Source: Lumbricus rubellus
Taxonomy: Eukaryota; Annelida; Clitellata; Crassiclitellata; Lumbricidae
DNA: 64,000 bases
Assembly (NCBI GenBank): GCA_945859605.1
Contig: OX243811.1
Span: 62,666,976-62,730,975 of the forward strand
Reading direction: 5' to 3'
Below the pieces are notes generated by a model, which worked only from the letters and a program-made list of their open reading frames with translations, did not search any database and had not been told where the DNA came from. The position numbers and the translations under genes were made by a program. Positions 1-13,566 of this stretch are shown here, in pieces; positions within the stretch are counted from its first letter, which is position 1, and every line of letters starts with the position of its first letter.

Positions 1-90
1 AATTAGCCTCCTGTTCTGTTTATTACATTCCAGTTCATGTTTTGTGTGAATGAGAAATTATAATAAGAAGAGACATTTGAACTTTTGTAG

Positions 91-2781
91 AAAGTCGAGA
101 GTGATAGTGAACTCGATATTCGAGGTGAATCGTTCGGTGGAGGATCTCGCATTTGATTCGAAACTGATCGACAAACGATTGCTTTTCCATTCATCGCGCG
201 TCCACAACTTCGTCGGAATCCTTTCCAGGTCCGTTTGTTTGTTCATTGAATGAAACTGGCATGCAGTCTTCTGATTGCAGAATCAAATTAAATCAGTCAT
301 GTCAACTTTATTAAGTAAGTAAGTAAGTAGGTAATTTAAATGTGAATGGTCACTAATTAATGTATTCATGCGAATTAAACCTGATTTTGTCAGATCATCT
401 CGCATTTGATTCCGCAGTCGCATGGTCGTTGACCTAGAGTGTTACCAATCATTGATCTGTTCGTGCTGCTAAAAAAATTACAGATTGACTGATTCATTGA
501 CTGGCTGGTTGTCTTGGTGACTGACTCATTTGCTTATTCGCTGGTTGACTGGCTGGAATTTGCTGGTCCTGCTTTTAACGGTACTGCATTTTTATCATGT
601 ATTTTGTCATTAATAATCATTTGCATGAATATATTCACTTGCCTATTCCTTTAGAGCATGTAATGATGTTGGAAGCAAGATAAGTTAATAAAGATTTTGA
701 AAGTTTTACTGCAGGCAAGCAGGGCATGCGATTATAATTAACAGTTGTTTAAACTTCATATATGTATTGTATGTATGTGCAGTTGTTTTTTAATTAAGCA
801 ATAATTGTCGTGATTTTCATTTTAATTGCGCAGAGGTCTTCTGCTGCCAAAGGTTGTTGTTGATGATTTCGGAGGAACTCGGACGGACGCAGGGATGCTC
901 GGAAGTGGCATCTACTTTGCTGATGATGCAAGGTGAGAGAGAGATGGGTAGCAGTCTCTTAGGTTTAACTCATAGGAAGCCGTGGGTATAAAGCATTAGC
1001 AACTACATTTTCTTAGCCTCTGCGTATGAGGTAGGTTGGCCAGTCCTCTCCCTCACTATGTGGTCTTCCCTATGGGAGTTTACAGTCACTGAATTCATTA
1101 TGTATGAGTCTTCCAACACCACCTCCTCCCATTGGGGCAGAAATTACAAATATATTAAAGTGTAAAGTTAATAGCTATTTTGACTGCCTTATATATCAGT
1201 TAACAGTTGTTTACCGCCTGCATTGTATTGGCCAAATCAAGCAGCAATACATGCACATAAAACTATATTATTATTATCTTGCCTCTGAACTTCAACTTGT
1301 TAGTGTCTGGCATAAACTGATAGCACAACCTACGAAAGACATCGTGGTATGTCAACGTGAGGCTTTTAATAAGTGAACATAGGGGCAAGGGGGAGCACTT
1401 GTACTCCTCCTGGAAAATTGAAAGTTATTTTTTAAATTCTACTACTTTCTGGTATTTAAAAACTTTCTTCACACTAAGAAAACAACGATATGCAAAGTGA
1501 AACTGAGAGTGTCATATTTGAATGCCTCCATGAAAAATATTCATGTTCTTAATTTTCCTACTTTGCATTTTTCAAACTCAAGATTACTAAAAAAATGTGA
1601 CCATGTCTTTGCCCCTCCTGCGAAAATATCTGAATGTAAACGAAATATATACATTATTTTGTCTAGAGTGATGAATTATTTTTGTCTGTAATGGTAAATG
1701 ATTTCTTCTGTTGCTTTTGATTAGCACAAGCGCAAAGTATTCGCAGCCATCCAAATGCAAAGGAAGTCGATTGATGCTCGTGAGCGAAGTTGCTCTCGGC
1801 AAATGTTGCGAGTTATTTGAGCACAACACCGAGTTACAAGCTCCACCTGATGGATTCAACAGCGTGCATGGAAACAAAGCATGCGTTGGCATCAAATCCG
1901 AATTCAAGGTAGATTAAAGAATTTTTTCCACATTGCATTCATCCACATCTGTTTATTCTGCTCATGCTCTTGAGTCATGCTCATGCTCTTGAGTCATGCT
2001 CATGCTCTTGAGTCATGCTCATGCTCTTGAGTCATGCTCATGCTCTTGAGTCATGCTCATGCTCTTGAGTCATGCTCATGCTCTTGAGTCATGCTCATGC
2101 TCTTGAGTCATGCTCATGCTCTTGAGTCATGCCGGTGTCACAAAATAGAGTATTTCCCCCATATTAATCGTATCCCCCCAAATGAAGAGAAAAAAGCCAC
2201 TTCCGCATACATGTATTACTTTTTGCAAATTAATTTTCATCTGCTTTTTGGAACAATAGACACTAACAGGTATGTTTATTCCTACTAGATAATTTGTTTG
2301 ATTTGGTTATAGAGCACTTGGAACATTTACGACCTTCCTAAATGCAGTGTACATTGTAGAGGCAATGTACTGATATTATTGCTAAGTTTGCTAAGGGATA
2401 CAAATGGCGCAGAAATTGTAAAACACTTTTTTGCATGATTATATCCATATCGTATTTATAATCTCAAGACTTCTCAAGTACAAAATGGGAAAGTTGCGTG
2501 AACCAGCTTATTCGCTTGTGCTTAGTCAATAAAAGATCAATGGACAGGAAGGTCAAGATCAGGTATGCTCAAAGAGTTTCTGTAAATATAAATTATGAAC
2601 ATGAATTTGTTTTAGGATGATGAATATGCGATTTACAACACAAACCAGCAGAGACTTCGATATTTGGTGGAATTCCAGATGGAATCGGACGTTGTGAAAG
2701 CTCCGTTGGAACAACAGGTGGAAGAGACCATTGAGTCATTACCAGGCTTCAAGCCAACTGGAAAGATCATTGCCAAGACTG
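91..2781 (+). CDS. PARP4: PARP4 exons 1-4 of the window: PARP catalytic domain (C-terminal part)
   Basis: Exons 91-228, 834-932, 1725-1908 and 2616-2781. The catalytic ADP-ribosyltransferase fold uses NAD+. The His-Tyr-Glu triad is intact: His at 188-190 in LLFHSSR (PARP1 has LLWHGSR), Tyr at 913-915 in GSGIYFAD, and Glu at 2622-2624 in [30 protein letters not shown] and FNSVHG are PARP4 landmarks. Codons are split across introns consistently (AG|A at exons 1/2, AG|C at exons 2/3). The acceptor at 90 shows the first exon continues a codon from an exon left of the window. With all three triad residues, an active polymerase or mono-transferase is expected. Confidence 0.95.
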
Positions 2782-5700
2782 GTAAGCAATGAGCATTGTT
2801 CACTTGTTTTACTCTATTGTTGTAACATTATGTTGTGTGAATATGTTGTCTATGCTGTGAAAGGTACTAAGAATCGTATTTTGAATTAATGAAGCAGAGA
2901 CACTGTAAGAAATCTTCATTGTGCTTTTCTGGAATGTATATTGTTTACCAAGATTCTTGGTTACTCCCATGAAACTAGATTTCCAGCGATTTAGACGTTT
3001 CCATTTTTAGTACGACGGTGGATCGAGATTGCTTTTAACCCTTTTAATGCCGAGATGCTTTGGTTTGCCAATCAGTCTTAGTGTTCACTAATTGTTAGAG
3101 TGCTAATTATAAAGTGGTGCTATTTTTAAAATTAAAATTTAAGTACATTTTATATTGAGATAAAAGTGCATTTTTAACTGAGATTTAAGTATATTTTTTT
3201 ATTGAGACTCAAGGTCAGTTTAAATTAGGATTTTTTATATTTTAATTGAGATTTAAGCAAATGTTTAATTGAGATTTAAATTTATTTTAATTGAGATTTA
3301 AGTCTATTTTTAATTGAGTATCCAACATTGCTATATTGTGCGCAGTATCAGACTTAAATCATGAAATAAGAAACTTTGACTAAAATTAGGACTTTAACTA
3401 AAACAAGTGACATCCATTCGTACAATATTTATGAATAAATATTTTTGTAGTTGAGTTGAACGACATTCAGAATATTCCGGATCCACTGTCGAATGTCAAG
3501 GCTGGTCTCGTGTCAGACTCCGACGCTCCAGTACCTCTGACTGCTGTCCATGTCAAGGCCAGGTTGCTTGACCTTGCTGCTCAGGTCAGCATACCCATCT
3601 TCCCTTTCAATGCTCTCTTCATCTGTATTTGTTTTGTTTGTTAATCCATATATTCATATGTACATACATATGTGAAATGTATCATTACATGTGTAGTATT
3701 GTGTACATTTTACATTTTGTGTACACGCATGCCTACTCACGACCAATAAGAAATTTCTGGTCACGAGCCCTAAACTATCGGCTTTATGAGAAACATTTTG
3801 AAAGAATAATTTGAAATAATAAAAGTGCGCTATTTGAATCTCTGTACATAATGAATGAATGTCATTACATTGCATTAGTTTTCTCGTTGGTGTTTAGGTT
3901 ATCGTGCTGCAGCACTACAGGAGTGAATACAACGAGCCGATAGAAGCAAAGTACGTCTTTCCTTTGGATGAAATGGCTGCAGTCTGTGGCTTTGAGGCTT
4001 TCATCAACGATAAGCACATCGTCGGTGAAGTAAAGGAGAAAGAGACAGCACATCGCGAATACAGAGAAGCCATCAGCCAAGGCCATGGAGCCTATCTCAT
4101 GGATCAGGATGTTGAAACACCGGTTGGATTTTATGTTCATTTTTGTACAGCCTTATTTATGCGCAGATTGTGGATGAAACATACCAGTAACTGCATCTAT
4201 TTTTTAGAGACGAAATGACTGACTGCTATGCATAGAATATGCAGACGTAATTATACGCTATGATGTGTATAATTTCTTTGTCAGAAGATGGCTAGTTTTC
4301 ATGAATGAATGAACAAATGTCATTATTACATTGCAATAGTTTTCTCTTTGGTGTTTGAGTTATCATGCTGCACATTACATGATGAGTGTAATGGGTTTTT
4401 TTGTCAGATGGCAACAGATTGCTATTGCAGATGTCAGAATTTAAGGTGCTTTACAAGCAACGGTGAATGCACAGGACTATGTTTTGGGCAGAATTTTAAA
4501 GTTGAATGCATGGTTTAAATCATGACCCAAGAAAGTCTTTATGCTTATACAGTTTATACTTTATACACATGCAGCTAATCAATAAAAATAATTCAAATGA
4601 ATTTAATATTTTGTTTACATTCTGTTACTGACGAACGTTTGATTTGTTTCTGTGATTGTAGGACGTGTTTACCGTCAGCGTTGGTAATCTTCCTCCATTC
4701 TGTGATGTTCTCATCAAAATAACGTACGTCGCTGAACTGCAGATGGACGGAGAGAAAATCTCCTTCCGTATCCCAGCGTGTGTTGCTCCGTGGAAGAAAG
4801 CGGCCGGACTTGGAACTCAGACACAGGTTGGTTGGCCAGACTTCTGCAGAAAATTTTTATCCTTGACAATGATTTTGCTTCAAGCAACTGATTTGCTATG
4901 ATAATAGTGCTATAGATTTTATTATTTTGGATCTTTTATGATGTTATTTGAATATTTTGGTCTTTTACCTATGTTGGTAATAATCTGCCATGAGTCCCTT
5001 GTTTTTCCATGAGGTTTGGACCCACTGCATGGAACAGTCTTCCCAACCATGTGAGGAGACATTTAAGTCACAACTCAAGGCATACTTTTTAAACAATCAT
5101 ATGAACACAATTGACTTTTTGAACTCGTATACGTCGCCTGTCATTCGTTATAAGACTGAACCACCGGTATAGTTTATTTCTAGTTTTTAATAATACAAAT
5201 ATTTACAGTTCTGTAATTTTTTCAATGCTCTCTATACAAAGCTCAGAAGAGGTTAGTCTTCGGTTGATAGGAGAGTTGCAGCCATGCGGAGGAATAAAAA
5301 TCCAGTCGGAGAGACTGGCTACTGTGAATGTTATTTCTGAACATTCTAATGCAGGACATTTTAAATTTACAGTTTTATTAAAATTATTTCTATGATCTTT
5401 CTTCATATTTTTCATGGTGTGTCATTAATTCTGCAGTTATTTCTCTGATTCTACACGACTGCATTGAATGTTCGGAACCTGTCAGAAGTTCTTTACACTC
5501 TGTTGATTAATGATTATGTTTTGTATTTTTAGCGTGACCTTGATACTGTGAAGGTGACTAAAGACGAGGTTGAGACGTCAGTTCAAGTGGCGATTGAAAT
5601 GCCGTTCGAAATAAAGCAGATCGATTGTCCCACGCATCGCATTCGTCTCAAGGTTCACACACTTCTAATAATATAATATTGCATTTTGTTGAAATATACT

Positions 5701-8700
5701 TTTCAATTCTTTTTTTATCTTGTCACTCATGAGTAAATTATCATTTCACTTATAAGTGAAGAATTACCGTACAAGTTCAAGTAAGTTCAACTATTTCAGT
5801 TGTCTGTATTGAGATTTAAGAGGCTTTATGCACTTTTTCTCAGCATTTAAGAATTGTAATCATAAACTCCATAATTATGTCGGGAGTGCTACTCTATTAA
5901 AGTTAAGCACAGGTTATCAGTTTATTTATGATTGTTGCCTCATATCATATGAGTTGCTCAGAATTTTATGTAATGTGAATCAAGTTGCCAAAGAGACCAG
6001 AGAGGAGGCAGAGAGAGGAAGCTGAGAGAGACCAGAGGAATGGGGCCGACAAGCCAATGCTAATTCTTTTACGTGTTTGCCAAATTCTTCAGAATTCTTT
6101 TCATAATTATAATTGATTAAACGCTTTATGTACTGTTTGTACTTTAGTTGATATTTGACGTTGTTTTCATTTAGAAAACGGCGACGAAGGCCGTCGTTGA
6201 GATGCGAAAGAATCAACCGATCGACGAAGGTTTCCAGCTTCTCATCTCGTTGGCCGAGATTCACGTTCCAAGGATGTGGGTGGAACAACTGCCAGACAAT
6301 CCAGACAATCGGGTATAATTACGTTGACTTCAATCAATCAATCAATCAATAGATCAATCAATTGGACTTCATTGACTTTCTTTGGTTTCTTATAGTTTTT
6401 TTTACTTCAATTGCAATAATTATTTACTTATGATATTTTTCTTTTGCTACTGCCTTGTGATATTTTTTTCACTTCTTGGCTTTACATGTGATGCATGATA
6501 TGTTAATCATTCATTTATGAGATGTCCATATCGTATTGTTTTAACTAAATGCTAACTGGCTTTAATAATAATTATAAGTTTTGTATCTTTCCATAGTTCA
6601 GCAGAGGCTAAAGGAAATGGTATGGTTCTGGTGCAGTGTTGTTTACTCGAACCTTGTCACTAGCGATCTAATGTTGTATAAATGTTTGCTGACATTTTTC
6701 TTCTTGTGTTTTATTTGTATTGTTGTTTGTTAGACGTGGGTATTGTGTCTGATGTGAATAATAATTACTTAAGTATTTACTTGCTCATGGTTTCTAATCT
6801 CAGTTTTATTAATTTTTTGCATAAGAAAAAGAAACCTTATCTGTTGTCCGCTATGCTTAGACCAATGTGATTTAAGTACTGCTTTATTATATTTGTTAAC
6901 CTTGTTTTCTTTTATGCTTGATTTGATTTGTTCTTGTTTTTGGTTGCCAATAAATGATGTTCTTGCAATCGGAAGTTTTTAAAATATATGTTGACTGTTG
7001 ATTGTTTTTTCTAGGCTTGCATGTTGACTTTCTACCCAGAATTTGAAGCGAGTGTTTCGGAAAGTTTTGAAGTGATTTTCCTTCTCGATCTTTCAAACTC
7101 GATGAAAGGAAGTTCATTGACAGACGCCAAAAAGATTCTTCTGTTGGCGCTCCATCTTCTGCCAGAGTCTTGCTATTTCAACGTCATCATCTTTGGAACA
7201 GGTCTTTACTTTACCAATCATTCAATATTTTACTTAGCTTCAAGCTTCAAAGTACGTAGCACAGAATTTAAGACAGTAAATTATACACATCAGTGGTGTG
7301 CATGTAAAATTTTGTGTGACTGTGCTCACTTTCTATGTAATGTAACGTAGTGAAGACAATTTATATTGTGTTGGAAGTGATCTCTAGGGTGTCTTCTGTT
7401 GGCTCAGTTTAGTGAGTTATTTGCTGATTGTTGAATTAATTATATGTAGAGATTCAGTTGTGCTTAAAGTGTTAGCACTTTTTTACCTCCTGAATAGTTA
7501 CCAAAATGCTATTACCTTGCATGTTGTAGGCAAGTGACTTACAAGGCCTCATCACTCTTTTTTGTCTTTGTGGACAAATTCCTACGTAGTATCTGTTGAT
7601 CTGGTTTTTTATATCAAGTGTTTTGTACAGAGATTGAATGATTTCTGTTTGCAGATTATGATGAGCTTTTCCCATGCGGTCGAACTAAGACTCTAGCGAA
7701 TGCAAAGCTCGCCGAGAAATTCATAAAGGTTGGCTGATCATTGACTACTAACAGCATTGTTCAGAGTATCAGATTAAATTATGTGTGAAACAATTCAGGG
7801 ATTTTTTATTAGATCAATAAAGGAATAACAGTGGTTCAGCTTTTTAACATTTAGTTGCTAGGCATAATTTCAGTGGATTGTTAACAGGTGGCCAGCATTG
7901 ATTTCGTAAAGACACTTCTCTGTGTTTATCTAAACATTTCGCTTGTGATTCAGGTTTCAGTCTTTAACTTAGTTTTGGCTAGTTTAGCAGTGTGTGTGTG
8001 TGTGTGATTAAATAGTTACTTTATAAATACTCTGAATGATTGATGATTGTTTCTTCTCGTTTGTCCAGAGCCAGGAGGCGGTGATGGGTAACACTGAAGT
8101 GATTCGTCCGTTGAATTCCCTCTTCCTCATTTGTCCAGAGGATTCCATTCAGAATCTTTTCCTTGTGTCTGATGGTCACATCTCAAACGAGCAGACGACT
8201 CTCGACACCATTCGAACAAACTCCGGACGCTCACGAGTCTTCACTTTTGGAGTCGGGTACGTCTCGATTTTTTGTGACCAGAGAAGTTATCTTATCTTAA
8301 CTTAGAACTTTTGCAGCATCGCTATGATTGTGTTCTGGGTATCCATTGATGGTGCTTCAAAACAGATGTGCAATTCCAGGGACCAGTCTAATGAGATGGC
8401 TGCTCGAGGCTGGTTATAAATATTATTCTGATTTCAGATTATTATCATACGATTCATTCTTTAATTGTTTTGAGCTCAGCAGCTGTTTCATTGGTTCTTC
8501 TTGAAGACAATTAAGTGTTTTTCTGCTGTTGTTTGGTGACAAAATATACCTTAATTGAAGAAGAATTATTTAATTTTGCATAGCAGAACATCTCTAGCTA
8601 ACATGACTTGATGTTGCGTGATGTTCTAATACATGTATAGCAATCAGTTGTTTATTGCCATCTTGTATGTCTTTATTAACCCTCTGATGCAACACTGTGC

Positions 8701-10627
8701 TTGTGAATAAGCTGGTGCTCTGGAGTTAACTTTTAAATAGCACTTAGAAATTGCGAGTCAATCATCAGTTTGTGTGTGAGATGGAATTTGTATGAAATTA
8801 TTTTCCACAGGCTTTTTGTCTTCTTTTAATAATTTTTGTGCAAGCCTCACTATTTCTGTGTTTACAAACTATTATAACAGAATACCATTGAGTAATTTTA
8901 TCTTGCAAATGATGCTATATGTATATATGAGCACTTGCTATATGGCCCCTTCAAGATTTAAGAGCTGTATAAGATTAAAGACTAGAGCTATTATAATTCA
9001 CTGATTGCATGTCAAGACCGTTCAATACGGTTGTTACAGGTTGTATTGTTGTTGATTTTGTTGTCAGGTCTGTTGCCAACCAACACACCCTTCGAAGCCT
9101 CGCAAGAGCCGGCTGTGGCTACTACGAGTTCTTCAATTCGAAGATGAAGTCGAGATGGGAAACGAAGATCAGAAACCAACTATCGAAAGCCGCTCAACCG
9201 AGTCTGTCGTCCATCTGTGTCGAGTGGCACAACTTCAATGCTGTCGATCCTGTTCAGGCGCCGGCAGAAATCATGGCGCTGTTTAACGGATGTCGACAAG
9301 TCGTCTATGGCTTTGTTCCAAACTGTACACACGTATGTCAGTCTTTGCATGGTACTGATCACACTAAGTTCTCTGAATTTTCTTGGTCACAGCAATGTAA
9401 GAAAAATATATTTTGGCTTAAAAACCGTGAGCTGATAGAACTGAAGGATTTGCTTGTGACTTTTGGATAAATTTAAGATAAATTTCTGTACATGAGATTT
9501 GCAGATTTTTATAAAGATAAAGGTACTGGATACGTTTATTTGTTTCTTCGACAGGCGACACTGAAGGCTGTCATTGACAATCAAGAGGTCTCTACAATGG
9601 TATCAACTGCTGAGCTCAACATAACCACTGGAAAGGTACATACCCCATGAAACACATATAAAGGTACATACCTCATAAAAACACATATAAAGGTACATAC
9701 CCCATAAAAACACATATAAAGGTACATACCCCATAAAAACACATATAAAGGTACATACCCATAAAAACACATATAAAGGTACATACCTCATAAAAACACA
9801 TAAATACACATATTACACATACACGGTAAAAAGATGATACTGCTACAATTTTGTATTAGACCCTTTTCTGGTAATTCATTGAACAGTGAACTTACACCAA
9901 TATTAGTTTTGTGATTGTTTCTTATGGTAGAGGGTCAATTACCTTCTCTGGCCTATGTACCTCACCTGACCATTTCTAATACCTTTCTTCACCTCAGTTT
10001 TGTTGCCTTATCCAGATTCTGCATCAGTTGACAGCGAGAGCCGTCATTCAAGACTGGAACGATGGACAGCTGGCTGCGGAACGATTGGAACACGAGGTAA
10101 AGACCAATCAATCAATATTTGTTTAATTAAACAAATGCCATTGGCATAGATGTAACTAGTTACCGGTACAAGTTGCACGGGTGAGTTGTTAAGAGCCTTG
10201 TTACAATTAGTTTTTTTATGGTAAGCAACTGTCATTTCCTTTATGTCTTTCCATATCGTCCTGTATATAATTATGTATGTGCAACATTGTGCATGACTGC
10301 ATGTGTCATGCATATGTAAATACTTATATGAGTGTGTTTGTTGTGCATACTTACATGCATGCATTCATTCAGTAGAGAATGGATATGAATAAAGAATGGA
10401 TATGAATAAAGAATGGATATGAATAAAGAATGGATATGAATAAAGAATGGATATGAAATTGATCTTGAGACATAGATTTGTTTTTGCACAGATTCTGAAG
10501 AAGAATCGCAAGAATTACATCATCAAGCTGAGCATCGATTTCTCCATCATCACACAGTTCACGAGTTTTGTTGCGATCGAAAAGAGAGAGAAGGTTGGAT
10601 GATGAACATTCTTTTTTTATGCAGACA

Positions 10628-10672
<45 letters not shown>

Positions 10673-13521
10673 CGCGCGCTTATTTGCTTAAGTTGAAATA
10701 TGTATATTCTGTCAGTTTCTTAGTTTAAATGTACAGCCAGTGCACTTGCATTTGATCGAGCTTTTGAAATTTTATTTGTTTACTGCACAATACGAAAATG
10801 ACAAATTCCACTTCTTCTCAGGCATTCCTCTCTCATCTTAAGACAGCTTTTTTGGCCGTGCTTTGGTTAGGAGCCCATCTGAGTTGTCCTCTTAAAGAGT
10901 TTCTATACAAATACACATAATGATATAATGAAATGAAATTATGGTGAAGTTTTAGCATAGACAGCCTTTATTTTGATCTTCATTATCAAACATCTGCTGT
11001 CATTGGATTTGTATGGTGAAGTGGTTGGACTGGGAATGCTTCTGTATAGTTATCTTGAACTTGAAGGTCCGCTATATTTAATGTAGACTTAATAATGATA
11101 ATAATAATAGGAAGAATACTAAATGCTCAATGCATGATTGAGTTGCATAAATACCGCTACATAGGGATTCTGAGAAAACGCAGTCACCTGGCGCCATCTC
11201 TTCTTTGATGGCATGTGGTCAGATCACGGTGCCATAGAAATATATGATATGAAAATGTTGAAGATAAACTGTGAGACGTTTGTGTTTGCTTTGTAGGATG
11301 AGGTGGTGACTGCATTGCAGAATTTAGATGAACTGGTCGCGAAAGATTCCGTTGACATTCTCGACTACATGGGCTGGGAAAATGTCAGATGCCGGGTGAG
11401 TGCCTTTGGGGAAATGTGGAGTAAGTATCAATATGTTTGGTGATGAGCAGTATGCTGGTTGAGTATCAGTATGTGGGGTGAGTAAACTGAGTATCAGTGT
11501 GCGGGATGAGTTTCAATAATATGTGGGGTCAGTATGTGGGGTGAGTATCAGTATGTGGGTGAGTTAACTGAGTATCAGTGTGTGGGGTGAGCGACTGTGG
11601 TATAAACCAAGACTCTAACTTGAGGATTATGCTTATAATATCTGCTGTTAGTAGCCTTGTGTCATGAATGAGGAGGTTTCCAAAGTAAAATGGAGTCCTC
11701 CCTTTCAAGAAGTCTTACAACATCTAGTATTTCTCTTGGCCTACACTAATCATCCTAACAACTACCATGCCAGACTGCAGAGACAGCAACAGAGAAAGAG
11801 TGTCACTACCGCATATAATTACGCGACAAGAAGTTCGTCCTGCGCAGAGGAATCAAGGCAATGTCAGGTCTGAATGTCCTCTGTGCAATGACAAAACTCC
11901 CTAAGATATGCTGTAGCCAACGCCACACCATCAGGGCCGAAACCCTATAAATAATTGATTGTGGGAGAGGAAGCTAGGGCAGAACATTATGCATGCACTC
12001 AGAGGCGTACGTGGTCATCGCTAGCAATACGCTCAACGAAGCACACAGCCAGCCGCAAAACGCATTCCATGCAGTGAGTCTATGATTATCTGATTTTGTT
12101 TTTGAAGGTCAACGTTAAGACGTTCAACCATCAACCGTTCTTGCTGGATCTGGATCTCAACGACACGATCGGAAACATCAAATCCAAGATTTCCGATGTC
12201 ACATCCGACCACAGAGATCTGAAGATCAGTTTGTATGATGATCCTGTGAGCGACGATGATGCAATCCTTTGGGATCAAAAGATCGAAGATGGAGCGACGG
12301 TTTACGGAACTCTCAGTGAAATTGGTTCGTACTCCATCTGACACGTGTACCTAGTCACACCAAATTATTTTTAGATTGCACGCTGTGATCAGGAACGAGA
12401 AACTTTTGCTCTCTGGTTTCCAGGACTAGTGCATTAAAAACATTACAATTTTCACCTAGTCCGCATAATTTTGAGCTGCCATCCAACTTTGATTGAAGCC
12501 ATGTAGCAACTGTTTCATATGGAAATTAGCAAAGAAACTTTTCTTTTGTCAGAGCAGTGATGGCAGCAAACGATCTTATTTTTTAATGTGATCTTTATCT
12601 GGTGTAACATCTAGATTAGTCAGTAAACGAAGATACGAATAATGACTTGGTACGATTCATAGAAAACCAGATTTCGCACAGCCATAGAATGTGACTTTGT
12701 TATTTACGAAGTGGTTCTTGGTATGGCTGCGAAGAGCAACATTAGAATACAATCAATACATGTATTGTATTTTATGTTTGCTGAACGTCGATGCTTATAG
12801 CACTAGCATATATTAAGAAAACAATGGTTTGTGGTTTAGATGCATATGTTCCAAAGATAATTCTGACAACACATTATGTTACCTAATTATGTTTAAATTA
12901 TTATTAATTATTATGGATAAATGTTTATTAGGGCTTTATTGTACTTTCAGAAAAGGAAGAAGTTTTCATGGTTGATGGCGACGCTTTGTATTTAAGTGAA
13001 CTGCTGGCTGAGTATGAGTATGAACACGATGAACGCATGCCAGGTAATTCTGATTTGTTTTGTTGCTGGGATCTTGATATATATTTAGTGATGCAGAAGT
13101 TGTACATGGCACAGATGATGTCGCCTAAGATCCTGATTTTAAACATCTACTACAAATCTCACAGTCTACTACAAACTTTGATGACTCTTCCTTCTCTGTC
13201 TCAGGACCCACTGCATCGAACTGTTTCCATGGCAACGTGAAAAATGTGGAGACATTTTAATCGTAACTCAAGACGTACTTGAGCATTAAACGATGATCAC
13301 ATGACCAATGACCACCATTGACTTTCGTATCTTATGCACAACTTACTTTCCATCCACCTTGGCTGTACTCTAGTGAGTTACAAATCGTCTGTTTGTTATA
13401 TTTTACAGTTGAAGCCGTGGAAAAGATCGTGGAAGAAGCGTACGCATACTTCAAGGATGGTCGTCCAACGCGTCAGAGGTAGACTTTAACGCATGTCTAT
13501 ATTCATGTGTATGTGTATGAA

Positions 13522-13566
<45 letters not shown>

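Noticed and set aside
1960..2133. Possible CRISPR-like array (also 27005-27280 and 9636-9805)
   Set aside because: Units adjoin directly without unique spacers, and the host is an animal genome; these are minisatellites.
4309..4518. Cys-rich 69-residue ORF
   Set aside because: Lies in a PARP4 intron that partly repeats the sequence just upstream (ATGAATGTCATTACATTGCA and TGTTTAGGTT-like runs occur near 3853-3897 and 4315-4365). It looks like a partial duplicate of the exon 6 acceptor region, not a gene.
9603..9809. Tyr/Cys/Val-rich minus-strand ORFs that look like membrane peptides
   Set aside because: Translations of the 29-bp minisatellite in different frames.
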